Positions 15,617 to 22,922 of a DNA stretch of 22,922 bases are shown in pieces. Source of the stretch: Deltaproteobacteria bacterium (GTDB taxonomy: Bacteria > Desulfobacterota > Desulfuromonadia > Geobacterales > Pseudopelobacteraceae). A model generated the notes under the pieces. The model ran no database searches. It saw only the letters and a list, made by a program, of their open reading frames with translations, and was not told the origin of the DNA. Position numbers and translations under genes: made by a program. The stretch covers positions 1 to 22,922 of the forward strand of contig JACRCG010000194.1 of the NCBI GenBank assembly GCA_016219145.1, written 5' to 3'. Position 1 is the first letter of the stretch. Every line of letters begins with the position of its first letter.

Positions 15617-16470
15617 TCGTTGCCTTGAGTTTCAGAGCTGATGTAGCTGGACCTGTCGATAAATACCTTTTTGATTTTCCGTTCGTCGGCGTCAATAACG
15701 GTCAACTGCAGCCTTCCGCAATCAATTACATCACCAATGGCCGGGATCTGGCCGGTCAGGTGGAAAATCAGCCCCCCCACCGAATCAAAGTTGCCTCTTT
15801 CGATCGCTATCCCGAGCTGCTCTTCCAGTTCTTCCACAGACATGCGGGCATCAGCTGTTATTGAACCATCCGGGCTTACGGTGAACAAGGCTTCTTCGCG
15901 ATCATACTCGTCCTGTATGTCACCAACGATCTGTTCCAGCAGGTCTTCAATGGTTATCAGCCCGGACGTCCCGCCATATTCATCTATCACAATCGCCAGG
16001 TGAACCCGCTTGCGCTTGAACTCCTGCAGCAGTTCCTCCAGATTCTTGGTCTCTGGGATGAAATAGGGCTGCCGCATCAGCGAGCGGATCTGCACCCGCT
16101 CCTCGACATCTCCCCAGCTTTTAAGAAGGTCCTTGGCGTAGAGCAGCCCTACAATATTGTCGATGGTATCTTCAAAAACCGGTATCCGGGAATGTCCGCA
16201 GGCGATGATCGTGTCAAGCAGTTCGTGAATGGAGGCATCGACAGCGACACAAGCCATGTCGGTGCGCGGCACCATGATTTCGCGGACAACAGTTGAGCCC
16301 AGCGAAAAAATAGAGCGGATCATCTCGCTCTCTTCCTCGTTAACCAGCCCATCTTCCTCGGACGCTTCGATAAATTCGTTGATCCCGTCTTCAGTGATTC
16401 TCTTGCGTCCGGTCATCAGCCGTCTGGCCATCTCGAAAAAACCTGATTTCCTGCTACTGCCTTCCTCCAC
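15613..16470 (-). CDS. corC: CBS-domain protein of the CorC/HlyC family
   Basis: A 285-aa cytosolic protein without membrane segments: an N-terminal linker (EEDGLVNEEESEMIRSIF), two CBS repeats (GSTVVREIMVPRTDMACV and VHLAIVIDEYGGTSGLITIEDLLEQIVGDI) and a C-terminal CorC_HlyC domain (NFDSVGGLIFHLTGQIPAIGD). The family is linked to Mg/Co efflux and membrane-associated transport, with the CBS pair binding adenine nucleotides; the precise role is unknown. I prefer GTG at 16470, which has GGAGG eight bases before it. The ATG at 16488 has no ribosome site and that GGAGG lies inside its coding sequence. The neighbourhood ybeY-corC-lnt is conserved in many Proteobacteria. The stop overlaps the lnt start. 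Confidence 0.9.
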   Translation of the reverse strand: MEEGSSRKSGFFEMARRLMTGRKRITEDGINEFIEASEEDGLVNEEESEMIRSIFSLGSTVVREIMVPRTDMACVAVDASIHELLDTIIACGHSRIPVFEDTIDNIVGLLYAKDLLKSWGDVEERVQIRSLMRQPYFIPETKNLEELLQEFKRKRVHLAIVIDEYGGTSGLITIEDLLEQIVGDIQDEYDREEALFTVSPDGSITADARMSVEELEEQLGIAIERGNFDSVGGLIFHLTGQIPAIGDVIDCGRLQLTVIDADERKIKKVFIDRSSYISSETQGNE

Positions 16471-16506
16471 TACGTTTCCTCCGCTCATTTAATCAATGAA
16501 TGATAG

Positions 16507-16971
16507 TCAGGTTGCATTCAACGCCCCAGCCTTCTTTAGAGCCCTGAATATCTGCTGTTCCTTATGCTCCATTTCTTTTGCGGCCGCTTCTCCGCTCCGT
16601 TCGTGGTCATAGCCGCACAGGTGCAGGATGCCGTGCAGCAGCAGAAAAACCAGGCGTTCGAAAAACTCCATACCACCTTCTTCAGCTTCCCTGGCGGCCG
16701 TGCTGGCCGAGATGATCACATCACCAAGGGCATGCGGGTTAATACCGGAGCAGTCACCCTCCTGAAGCGAGAAAGAGATCACATTGGTCGGCTTGTCTCT
16801 GCCAAGGTAATCACGGTTAATGATGCGAATCGAGCGGTCACCCACGATCGAGACGGACAGTTCGGTATCGTCAGTGCATCCCAAGGCGCTTAATATCGCC
16901 ACCGCTGCTGTTCTTAGCTGTTTTGTCGCTATTGGATGAAGTCTCTGACGGTTGTTCAGTAGTATCTGCAC
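16507..16971 (-). CDS. ybeY: Endoribonuclease YbeY (rRNA maturation factor)
   Basis: Zinc-dependent endoribonuclease needed for 16S rRNA 3'-end processing and ribosome quality control. The metal motif HGILHLCGYDHE is intact. From GTG at 16971 the product is 154 aa with the three His at 113, 117 and 123, one off the E. coli positions (114, 118, 124), which supports this start. CGGAG lies nine bases upstream. A longer frame reaching 17073 has a polar N-terminus untypical of the family and lies inside the pgpH tail coding sequence. Even with the GTG start, the gene overlaps the last 101 bp of pgpH in another frame, so the two are probably translationally coupled. Confidence 0.93.
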   Translation of the reverse strand: MQILLNNRQRLHPIATKQLRTAAVAILSALGCTDDTELSVSIVGDRSIRIINRDYLGRDKPTNVISFSLQEGDCSGINPHALGDVIISASTAAREAEEGGMEFFERLVFLLLHGILHLCGYDHERSGEAAAKEMEHKEQQIFRALKKAGALNAT

Positions 16972-19321
16972 TATGGTTATCTCCGTCCTCGGGTTTTGGT
17001 TGTTCGGGACAACATGCTTTAGAGCCGTTTTTTCTTGCTCCTCCGACTTTGTGAACCGGTTCGGGGTAGTCAACGCGATGGTGGAAAATTCCGTTCAGGA
17101 CACGGTTGAAGCTTTTGGCGATTTCGTGCAGATTTTTGAGCGTTAATTCACATTCATCCAGCTGACCATCAATAAATATATTGTTTATGAGCTTCTGAAC
17201 CATCCCCTGAATCCGGTCAGGAGTCGGATTTACCAGAGTCCGCGATGCCGCCTCAACACAGTCGGCCAGCATGACGATGCCGGCTTCGCGGGTTTGTGGT
17301 TTTGGTCCGGGATAGCGGAAATCCTTCTCTTCGATCGTGTGAGCGTTGGGACCGGCCTGCGACTTGGCGCGCTCGAAGAAAAACTTGATCAGGGCGGTAC
17401 CGTGGTGTTGACGGATTATGTCGATGATTGGCTGTCCGAGCCGCTTTTCACGGGCCAGTTCGGCCCCTTCCTTGATGTGAGAGATCAGAATCAGGGCGCT
17501 CATGCTGGGTGTCAGCTTGTCGTGGCGATTTTCTTCCCCGGCCTGGTTTTCGATGAAATAGAGCGGTTTTGATGCTTTGCCGATATCGTGGTAGTAGGCG
17601 GCCACACGTGCCAGCAGCGGGTTGGCATTGATCGATTCAGCGGCGGCTTCAACCAGATTGCCTACGATAACACTGTGATGATAGGTGCCGGGCGCCTTGA
17701 CCATCAGCTCCCTGAGTATGGGTGTGTTCAGGTTGGCCAGCTCCAGCAGCTTTATGTCGGTAGTGTATTGGAATAGAGTTTCAATGGCAGGAATAAAGGC
17801 TGATACCAGCCCGGCGCTGAGGATACCGCTGGCCAGGGCAAATAAAGCTACATAGACGGTCTGTACGCTGAAGAGCGAGCTGCTGAAGGTCTGAAACGAC
17901 AGTGCCATGGCAAGGCTGACGACCGAGACCTTGAGGCCGGCAGCGTAGATGGTGCTGCGGCTGGTGCAGTGCCTGACGCCGTGAGCTCCTACAATGCCGC
18001 TCAGCATGGCGTAGATGACCACCGTCATGTTGCTCTCGAACATGATTCCGAGCAGCGGCGCCATAATTGCACAGCAGACCAGCGCCACTTCCGAGTTGAT
18101 GAAGATGCGCACTATCATGGCAGTGGCGGCAAACGGAAACAGGTAAAAGTAATTGACCTGATCAATGGCGGGATAGACTGCGCCGATGTTGTGAGTTATC
18201 AGAAGAGCGGACTTGAATACAAAGAAGCTGCCGACAATCAGCAGGGAGATAATCAGGATATCCTTGTTGCTCGGGTTGAATTTACGGATGTTCTTGCAGG
18301 CAAAGCGGTAAGGAAAATAAAACAGTACCACAATCAGCGAAAAAATACCGGCGGAAGAGAACAGGCGGTTCCCGGCTTGCTGGCTTCCGAAGATGGTATT
18401 CAGTTTGTGGGCCTGTTCGGAGCTGATCCGCTCCCCGACTCTGACAATCATCTCCCCTTTTTGAACTTTGAACATGATTGGCCGCATGGACTCCATGGCC
18501 GTTTTGCCCCGTAATTCGGAAGCCTCTCGATTGTAGAAGAGGTTTGGCAGGAGAATCCGGGCAATAATTGCGGAAATTCTGCTGTTGTCGGAAGCAGACG
18601 CCAGTCCCGTGAATTTCCATCCCATAACTGAACTGCGGGCAGCCCCGATCTCGACCGGTCCGGTGGATGCAACACCGGCGTCAAGCACGCGGCCGTTGTT
18701 GTCGATTATTTCAATGCCGTGCCTGGAATCGGTCAGAAAAACCTTGCTGTCCAGAATGATCTGACGCTGGTACAGGTCGGCCAGCAGTTTGGCGCAATCC
18801 TTCAGAAAATCCTTGTCCGATTTGACTCTGGTAAGAGCCTGGATCTCTGATTCACTCAACTCGGTATCCAGAATCGGCACGAGCAACTCGTGCCACTCTT
18901 CTGCGCTGACGGTCTGTTTCTCGCCCCGCTCGGAGCGGATCGCGTCGAGGGCCTGTTTCAGCTTGTCAACTATGTAGGCCGGGATCCGGTCGCTTAAATT
19001 GTAGATAACCGGAGCGTTGCTACCGGCCTCTTTTCGGCGCTGTTCAGTCAGGGCGCGGTCCTCGACCAGATAGTCCTGTGAGGCGCGGAAATCGGAGGTG
19101 GCAATATTCCCCGGTTTAAAGTCCAACAGTGAGAATTGCTGTTTGGGGAGTACTAATATGGTGAGCAGGAGAGCGGTGGAAATCAGCAGAATAAACCTGT
19201 TGCGCCGGGAGGTGACCGGATTGGAAAACCTCCTGATAACAGAATCCAGAAGGTTAGACCCCAATTTGCTCAAGTAGGCCAGAGTGTTCTGATCCTGATT
19301 GGAACTTGATTGTTCAGGCAT
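16871..19321 (-). CDS. pgpH: PgpH/YqfF-type membrane HD phosphodiesterase (7TM-HD)
   Basis: An 816-aa membrane protein: one N-terminal transmembrane helix (about 43-60), a large extracytoplasmic domain (about 65-320), a cluster of about seven membrane helices (about 322-515) and a cytosolic HD domain with TYHHSVIVGNLVEAAA and AAYYHDIGKASKP (His578-Asp579). In characterised relatives this domain cleaves cyclic-di-AMP to pApA; that function is inferred by family. The tail from about 768 is low-complexity, rich in Ser, Glu, Asp and Asn, and its coding sequence also holds the ybeY start. The ATG at 19321 lacks an obvious ribosome site. It has its own promoter at 19367-19395. phoH, often beside pgpH, is not here. 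Confidence 0.92.
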   Translation of the reverse strand: MPEQSSSNQDQNTLAYLSKLGSNLLDSVIRRFSNPVTSRRNRFILLISTALLLTILVLPKQQFSLLDFKPGNIATSDFRASQDYLVEDRALTEQRRKEAGSNAPVIYNLSDRIPAYIVDKLKQALDAIRSERGEKQTVSAEEWHELLVPILDTELSESEIQALTRVKSDKDFLKDCAKLLADLYQRQIILDSKVFLTDSRHGIEIIDNNGRVLDAGVASTGPVEIGAARSSVMGWKFTGLASASDNSRISAIIARILLPNLFYNREASELRGKTAMESMRPIMFKVQKGEMIVRVGERISSEQAHKLNTIFGSQQAGNRLFSSAGIFSLIVVLFYFPYRFACKNIRKFNPSNKDILIISLLIVGSFFVFKSALLITHNIGAVYPAIDQVNYFYLFPFAATAMIVRIFINSEVALVCCAIMAPLLGIMFESNMTVVIYAMLSGIVGAHGVRHCTSRSTIYAAGLKVSVVSLAMALSFQTFSSSLFSVQTVYVALFALASGILSAGLVSAFIPAIETLFQYTTDIKLLELANLNTPILRELMVKAPGTYHHSVIVGNLVEAAAESINANPLLARVAAYYHDIGKASKPLYFIENQAGEENRHDKLTPSMSALILISHIKEGAELAREKRLGQPIIDIIRQHHGTALIKFFFERAKSQAGPNAHTIEEKDFRYPGPKPQTREAGIVMLADCVEAASRTLVNPTPDRIQGMVQKLINNIFIDGQLDECELTLKNLHEIAKSFNRVLNGIFHHRVDYPEPVHKVGGARKNGSKACCPEQPKPEDGDNHSADTTEQPSETSSNSDKTAKNSSGGDIKRLGMH

Positions 19322-19366
19322 AGTTAATTTGTGCCACGAGTGTGTAAGTATTTGAAATAAGTTCCA

Positions 19367-19395
19367 GATATAGTCTGATTTCGAAAAAGAGTCAA
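19367..19395 (-). promoter_or_regulatory. Promoter of the pgpH-ybeY-corC-lnt-prfB operon
   Basis: The minus strand has TTGACT (19395-19390), a 17-bp spacer and TATATC (19372-19367), close to sigma-70 consensus. The predicted start near 19360 gives a 5' leader of about 40 nt that lacks a visible Shine-Dalgarno sequence. The downstream genes are closely spaced or overlapping, except that the MITE-like element separates lnt from prfB. Confidence 0.65.
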
Positions 19396-19423
19396 TAAAA
19401 CTTCGACAGGCAAACGGGCGTGG

Positions 19424-20311
19424 CTACCCGCGGGGGTGTATCTGCTGATGCAGTCTTTTCAGGCGTTCACGGGTGACATGGGTATATATCTGGGTAGTGG
19501 CCAGATCGGCATGTCCCAGCATGATCTGAACACTGCGCAGGTCGGCTCCGTTTTCCAGCAGATGCGTGGCGAAGGAGTGCCGCAGGGTGTGGGGAGAGAT
19601 GTTTTTCCGGATAGCTGCCATCCGGGCCCGTTTCTTGATGATATTCCAGAAGGCCTGGCGGCTCATGGCATCACCCAGGCGTGAAAGAAACAGGTATGGA
19701 TTCTGGCAGTCAGGATCCTGAAGACGCCGGCATTCGTACAGATAGAGCCCGACTTTCAGGCGCGCCGATTCACCGATCGGCACCAGACGTTCCTTGCTTC
19801 CCTTGCCGAACGTCATCAGATAGCCGGAATCAAGGTTGACCTCGCGCAGCTTGAGATTGACCAGTTCGGATACCCGCAGACCTGTGGCGTAGAGCAGCTC
19901 CAGCATGGCACGGTCGCGCAGATCCTCGCCTTTTTCGCCCAGACAGGAGGCAAACAGGGCGTCCACTTCCCTGGAATCCAGAAAATGCGGCAGTTTGTGC
20001 AGGGTGCGCGGCGCTTCGATTATAGCAGCCGGATTGCAGTCCGCATAATTCTCAATCATCAGAAATTTGTGGAACATGCGGATGGCCGACAGGCAGCGGG
20101 CACGGCTGCGTGGGCCGATCTTCAGTTTTTGCAGGTTACCCATGAAGGAAGCAATGTCAGCCGGACCGACGTCGGCCGGTTTCTGTCGGCCCTGTTTTTC
20201 AAGGAAATCCAGATAACGCACAAGGTCGCGGCTGTAGGCGCTCTGCGTGTTGCCTGAAAGCCCTTTTTCCACGGTCAGGTAGGATATGAAGAGGTCGAGG
20301 TAGTCGTTCAT
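19424..20311 (-). CDS. xerD: Tyrosine recombinase XerD
   Basis: A 295-aa site-specific recombinase that, with XerC, resolves chromosome dimers at dif. It has an N-terminal SAM-like DNA-binding domain (FISYLTVEKGLSGNTQSAYSRDL) and a complete catalytic set: Arg146 (ATGLRVSEL), Lys170 (GKGSKER), His241 and Arg244 (SPHTLRHSF), His267 (LGHADL) and Tyr276 (TTQIYTHV). Spacing agrees with E. coli XerD to within three residues. XerC is the main alternative; overall similarity points to XerD. The ATG at 20311 gives the normal N-terminus, but no ribosome site precedes it. Only 18 bp separate it from the antitoxin stop, so it may depend on transcription and translation of the toxin-antitoxin pair. Confidence 0.92.
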   Translation of the reverse strand: MNDYLDLFISYLTVEKGLSGNTQSAYSRDLVRYLDFLEKQGRQKPADVGPADIASFMGNLQKLKIGPRSRARCLSAIRMFHKFLMIENYADCNPAAIIEAPRTLHKLPHFLDSREVDALFASCLGEKGEDLRDRAMLELLYATGLRVSELVNLKLREVNLDSGYLMTFGKGSKERLVPIGESARLKVGLYLYECRRLQDPDCQNPYLFLSRLGDAMSRQAFWNIIKKRARMAAIRKNISPHTLRHSFATHLLENGADLRSVQIMLGHADLATTQIYTHVTRERLKRLHQQIHPRG

Positions 20312-20329
20312 GATAAAAAATATCAGAAT

Positions 20330-20698
20330 TTACGCAGCCAACCTGAATGTCGCATCAATTTCATCCCATGGCACGTAGAAATGACCGCTGGTATCCTTTT
20401 CCACTAACCCCAGCCGCTCCATGGTTTTGACATCGTCAAAGACATTGCGGTATTGGCGGTGCAGATGCTTTGCCAGAGCGTTGATACTGGCGTGCCCCAT
20501 GCGGCGTAGTTCGGCCAACAGTTCAAAGCGTTTGGGGGTCAAGTGCTTGAGAAGTGATGGCAGATCGTCAAAATAGAGCCGTTCGACCGGTTTATCCGGC
20601 AACCAGCCGTCATCAATCCGGCCGGCCAGCTCTTTTAGCTCGTCAAAGAACTCCTTGTCGCTCTTGATCCCGATTTTAATATCCCGTTTTTCTTTCAT
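20330..20698 (-). CDS. tumA: Winged-helix antitoxin, TumA/HVO_A0114-like
   Basis: A 122-aa protein from ATG 20698, chosen because AAAGGA lies about ten bases before it; a GTG at 20707 that overlaps the toxin stop is too close to that site. An acidic N-terminal stretch (about 20-50) precedes a winged-helix domain, with LTPKRFELLAELRRMG, then INALAKHLHRQYRNVFDDVKTMERLGLVEK as helix-turn-helix and a wing ending HFYVPWDEI. Such DNA-binding proteins are found downstream of TumE-like toxins, neutralising them and repressing the operon. It follows the toxin with almost no gap. Function is assigned from fold and pairing, without experimental support in this sequence. Confidence 0.75.
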   Translation of the reverse strand: MKEKRDIKIGIKSDKEFFDELKELAGRIDDGWLPDKPVERLYFDDLPSLLKHLTPKRFELLAELRRMGHASINALAKHLHRQYRNVFDDVKTMERLGLVEKDTSGHFYVPWDEIDATFRLAA

Positions 20699-20703
20699 GT
20701 CGA

Positions 20704-20982
20704 TCACATCCTTTCGATGTCCGCTTCAAAGTCTTCGACGAGTTTGCGCAAGGTAGAAAAGGTGTAGGGCTCTTCACTGTCGGCAACATGCCGATGGTCC
20801 CCTTTGCCACGCTCGTTGTCGTAGCGGACGATGCAGCTGCCATCAGGCTGGCCGTAGAAAAGGCGGTATTTATAAGGATGTGCGCTACCGGGAAGCGGTT
20901 CGGACAGATGCCAGATAACCACCTCGACAATCCGGCCGCCCCGTTCCTTCTTGTATCTGATAATTTTCCGCGCCGTCCCCAT
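20704..20982 (-). CDS. tumE: TumE-like toxin (DUF6516 family)
   Basis: A 92-aa protein from ATG 20982 (GAGGTGGTA upstream gives a good ribosome site; a GTG two codons earlier falls within that site). It contains RIVEVVIWHLSEP, HPYKYRLFYGQ and the characteristic RYDNERGKGDHRHVAD, then YTFSTLRKLVEDFEADIERM. I recognise this as the TumE/DUF6516 toxin family, usually encoded with a winged-helix partner as here. The conserved Arg, Asp, His residues suggest a nuclease-like activity, but I know of no firm mechanism. The toxin-first order means antitoxin translation follows toxin translation. Confidence 0.78.
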   Translation of the reverse strand: MGTARKIIRYKKERGGRIVEVVIWHLSEPLPGSAHPYKYRLFYGQPDGSCIVRYDNERGKGDHRHVADSEEPYTFSTLRKLVEDFEADIERM

Positions 20983-20998
20983 TACCACCTCTTAGGCT

Positions 20999-21019
20999 AT
21001 ATGTTTTTAGATAACATAT
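20999..21019. promoter_or_regulatory. Dyad over the toxin-antitoxin promoter -10, possible autoregulatory operator
   Basis: ATATGTT (20999-21005) and AACATAT (21013-21019) are perfect 7-bp arms with a 7-bp spacer. They cover the predicted -10 hexamer (21008-21013). Toxin-antitoxin operons are commonly autorepressed by the antitoxin, so this is the natural candidate site. Confidence 0.5.
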
Positions 21020-21036
21020 GACGTGATGTTTTTCAA
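21008..21036 (-). promoter_or_regulatory. Promoter of the tumE-tumA operon
   Basis: On the minus strand TTGAAA (21036-21031), 17 bp of spacing and TATCTA (21013-21008). The predicted start is near 21001, about 20 nt before the toxin ATG. Transcription may run on into xerD, since no terminator is seen after the antitoxin. Confidence 0.55.
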
Positions 21037-21180
21037 ACAATCATTTTACAGTCCGGGAAATTGCTGCCGCTGATCGGTTCATTGCCGTTTATGAGCAGGA
21101 GCTATCGTTAAATTAGGGGGTGCGCATAATTAATCATAATTTATCAAGCAATGACGCTCTGACATCATTTCAGTCTGATC

Positions 21181-21897
21181 CTAGCGATCCTCACCATCCA
21201 GACCGACATAGTGAGCAAAATGCAGGTCGGTGTTGTGCTTGTAGCCTTTGTAATATTTTGCGGCGATCAGATTGATGAGCGGATCGCTCAGGCCGTTTAA
21301 AAAGGCATAATTGCTGTTGTCCTGAAGATGGTGCCTGGCATGGTGCCTCTTCGACAGCAACAGCCCGTACATGCCCAGAAAATCTACAATCGGAGATGTG
21401 GAGCTGTGGCAGAGGTAATGGGAGACCTCGGCAAAGGATGAAAGAATCCCGATATACACCAGGATGTGCAATGCAACCGGATTCAGTCCGGGGACTCCAG
21501 CCAGCAGCAGGACGGCCAGCAGATATCCCGCCAGCCAGATTTTCGATCCGCTCTCCATGAAATAGACAACCAGCAGGTTGTGCTTCCGGTACTGCGGGAT
21601 CTTGTGGTGCATGTGGAAATTGGCGATCAGCGGGCCGACCGGCGAATTGTAGCGGTCGTTGTTATCCATGTACATGTGGACCAGACCGTTGACAAAGTCG
21701 GTGATGACATAGGCCAGTATTAAAGCGAGAATTTGCTGTCCGACACCGATTGATTGCGGCCAGACCCGATTGAGCAGATACAGCTGCAGAGAGACATTTA
21801 TAATCGAGACAGCCAGGCCGAAAGCTTTGTATCTGCTCCTGGAATTATAGTGTTCCATGGCTTCGTTGAACTGTTGTTGTTTGGCTGACAGCTCCAC
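21181..21897 (-). CDS. Membrane di-iron lipid desaturase, Kua/TMEM189/CarF-like
   Basis: A 238-aa membrane protein with about four hydrophobic segments (26-44, 54-72, 118-135, 140-158) and several His clusters on one face: FVNGLVHMYMDN, NFHMHHKIPQYRKHN, EVSHYLCH and LSKRHHARHHLQDNSNYAFLNGLSDPLIN. The order and spacing (H..D, HxHH, HxxxH, HHxxHH then N-Y-x-x-x-N-G) fit the lipid desaturase family that includes myxobacterial CarF and animal PEDS1 (plasmanylethanolamine desaturase) and plant FAD4. The product may therefore be a vinyl-ether lipid or an unsaturated fatty acid; the substrate cannot be told here. The start is GTG at 21897 with AAGGGA upstream, 13 bp after the preceding gene, so likely co-translated. 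Sterol desaturase-like hydroxylases are the alternative. Confidence 0.72.
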   Translation of the reverse strand: MELSAKQQQFNEAMEHYNSRSRYKAFGLAVSIINVSLQLYLLNRVWPQSIGVGQQILALILAYVITDFVNGLVHMYMDNNDRYNSPVGPLIANFHMHHKIPQYRKHNLLVVYFMESGSKIWLAGYLLAVLLLAGVPGLNPVALHILVYIGILSSFAEVSHYLCHSSTSPIVDFLGMYGLLLSKRHHARHHLQDNSNYAFLNGLSDPLINLIAAKYYKGYKHNTDLHFAHYVGLDGEDR

Positions 21898-21910
21898 AGG
21901 CGGAGTCCCT

Positions 21911-22849
21911 TCAGAAAATCAGCAGATGCAGCACTCCCCGGAACACAATACCAACTGCCGCCCCGAATATGGCCGGCCTGACTACTGATGTGCAGCGGGC
22001 GCCGGCCGAAACCAGAACCGCCACGCCGACTATGTCGCAAGGATTGATGATAAAACCGGCCATGCGGTTCAACTCCTGAACGGTTATGGCGCCCTCTTTG
22101 ACAAGGTTGAGTGTGACTCCCATCATGGCGGTGCCGCCGGCCAGATATTTTGTAGCGATCGGCAGCACGGCCACAGCCGGGAAGCCGATCAGGCCGAAAA
22201 GCGGCTTCAGCAGGGTTTCCAGCCCGGCAATCGCACCGGTAGCCTTGAGGACATTCACCACGAAGATGGCCAGAATCAGCATCGGAATCGCACCAAGAAT
22301 GACCTGCAGCGCCTCCTGGCCGCCGCCGATCATGGCACTGAGCGTCGAGGTATTGCGAGCCTTGTCAGCAGACGGATCTAATCCGGCGGTGTCGGGATCA
22401 TCCTCTCCAATCGAACGGGCAAATATGTAGTACGTCATGGCCGCCGATATAAGTCCGCCGGCCACGGAAGTCGCCATGATAACCCCCAGGTTCAGGCCGA
22501 CCGCCACCAGTGGAAACACGGCGTTGGCCTGCGACATGCTGCAGAGCATGGCCAGAGTAGCGGCAATTCTGCGTTTGGCGGTGTTGTCCTTCTCCATGAT
22601 GGAAAGCGTGGCAACCGGCGCGGCAAAACTGACCAGCAAGAGCTGCAGCATGGCAAATACGCCCGCTCCAGGTACGCCGAAGATCCTCAGAACCGGCCTT
22701 ATGATGTGCGCAACCAGTGCCAGGAGCCCCTTGGCCTCCGCAAGCTTCATCAGCGCCATCATGATGACCAGCACCGGCAGCAGCACGTACAGCGCCAGTT
22801 CAAGAGCGGTTCTTCCGGACTGCAGAACTATTTTTATGAATTCTTCCAA
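21911..22849 (-). CDS. Nucleoside-recognition/gate-domain inner-membrane protein
   Basis: A 312-aa integral membrane protein with about eight hydrophobic segments in two similar halves, each containing a gate-like region (residues about 45-150 and 180-300). It includes LCSMSQANAVFPLVAVGLNLG, GGGQEALQVILGAIPMLILAIF and MAGFIINPCDIVGVAVLVSAGARC, the pattern of the nucleoside_recog (Gate) domain also seen in SpmA/SpmB and YjiH proteins. Transported substrate unknown. The start is taken as TTG at 22849 with GAGGCGGTGG just upstream; no nearby ATG keeps the hydrophobic N-terminus. It probably forms an operon with the desaturase. Its promoter is not visible; a MITE-like end begins 27 bp upstream. 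Confidence 0.75.
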   Translation of the reverse strand: MEEFIKIVLQSGRTALELALYVLLPVLVIMMALMKLAEAKGLLALVAHIIRPVLRIFGVPGAGVFAMLQLLLVSFAAPVATLSIMEKDNTAKRRIAATLAMLCSMSQANAVFPLVAVGLNLGVIMATSVAGGLISAAMTYYIFARSIGEDDPDTAGLDPSADKARNTSTLSAMIGGGQEALQVILGAIPMLILAIFVVNVLKATGAIAGLETLLKPLFGLIGFPAVAVLPIATKYLAGGTAMMGVTLNLVKEGAITVQELNRMAGFIINPCDIVGVAVLVSAGARCTSVVRPAIFGAAVGIVFRGVLHLLIF

Positions 22850-22875
22850 AATGCCACCGCCTCGGTAGTTGTCAG

Positions 22876-22922
22876 CTGAGCTTCTTGCAAAAGTCCAATG
22901 AGTCCCCTCCCCCCTGGCGGGG
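22876..22922. mobile_element. Partial second copy of the MITE-like element, cut by window edge
   Basis: CTGAGCTTCTTGCAAAAGTC (22876-22895) matches the terminal repeat at 13889-13908 at 18 of 20 bases, and the following CCCCTCCCCCCTGGCGGGG is identical to the interior of that element. The rest lies outside the window. It sits directly upstream of the gate-domain gene and could supply or disrupt its leader. Confidence 0.7.

Noticed and set aside
16972..17073. Longer YbeY beginning at 17073
   Set aside because: The extra 34 residues are polar and unlike the family, and GTG 16971 restores the standard spacing to the HxxxHxxxxxH motif.

Overview
The window looks like a chromosomal segment of a Geobacter-type bacterium (Geobacterales/Desulfuromonadia). 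This is inferred from the HU, RF2, Lnt, YbeY and HDIG protein sequences, the order pgpH-ybeY-corC-lnt-prfB, and GC-rich palindromic repeats between genes. I could not search a database, so the taxonomy is a judgement.

Left third (1-7308, minus strand): a beta-oxidation operon read as fadD (acyl-CoA ligase), fadN (fused hydroxyacyl-CoA dehydrogenase/enoyl-CoA hydratase), fadA (thiolase), fadE (acyl-CoA dehydrogenase, cut by the left edge). The last three are in the order of the Bacillus fadNAE operon. Two palindromic intergenic elements interrupt it.

Middle (7309-12154, plus strand): a divergent lipid-acquisition cluster with a FadL-type outer-membrane channel, a large lipoprotein lipase and a small SCP2 protein. 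The 646-bp divergent region has two near-identical dyads (CTTGACATG-NN-CGTCAAG), each overlapping the -35 of a promoter, one facing fadD and one facing fadL. Uptake and degradation of fatty acids therefore look co-regulated by one factor that is not encoded here. Between the fadL-side promoter and fadL lies an overlooked small reading frame that resembles a ribbon-helix-helix protein. It has no normal start in its own frame, but an upstream ATG leads into it through an in-phase T_TTA_AAC heptamer.

Right half (12239-20311, minus strand): HU with a bidirectional terminator, prfB with the programmed +1 frameshift, a 169-bp MITE-like element whose terminal repeat supplies the lnt stop codon, lnt, a CorC/HlyC CBS protein, ybeY, a PgpH-type HD phosphodiesterase with its own promoter, and xerD. 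Directly upstream of xerD is a TumE/TumA-like toxin-antitoxin pair with a dyad over its promoter. Beyond it are a Kua/TMEM189/CarF-type lipid desaturase and a gate-domain membrane protein. A second copy of the MITE-like element enters at the right edge.
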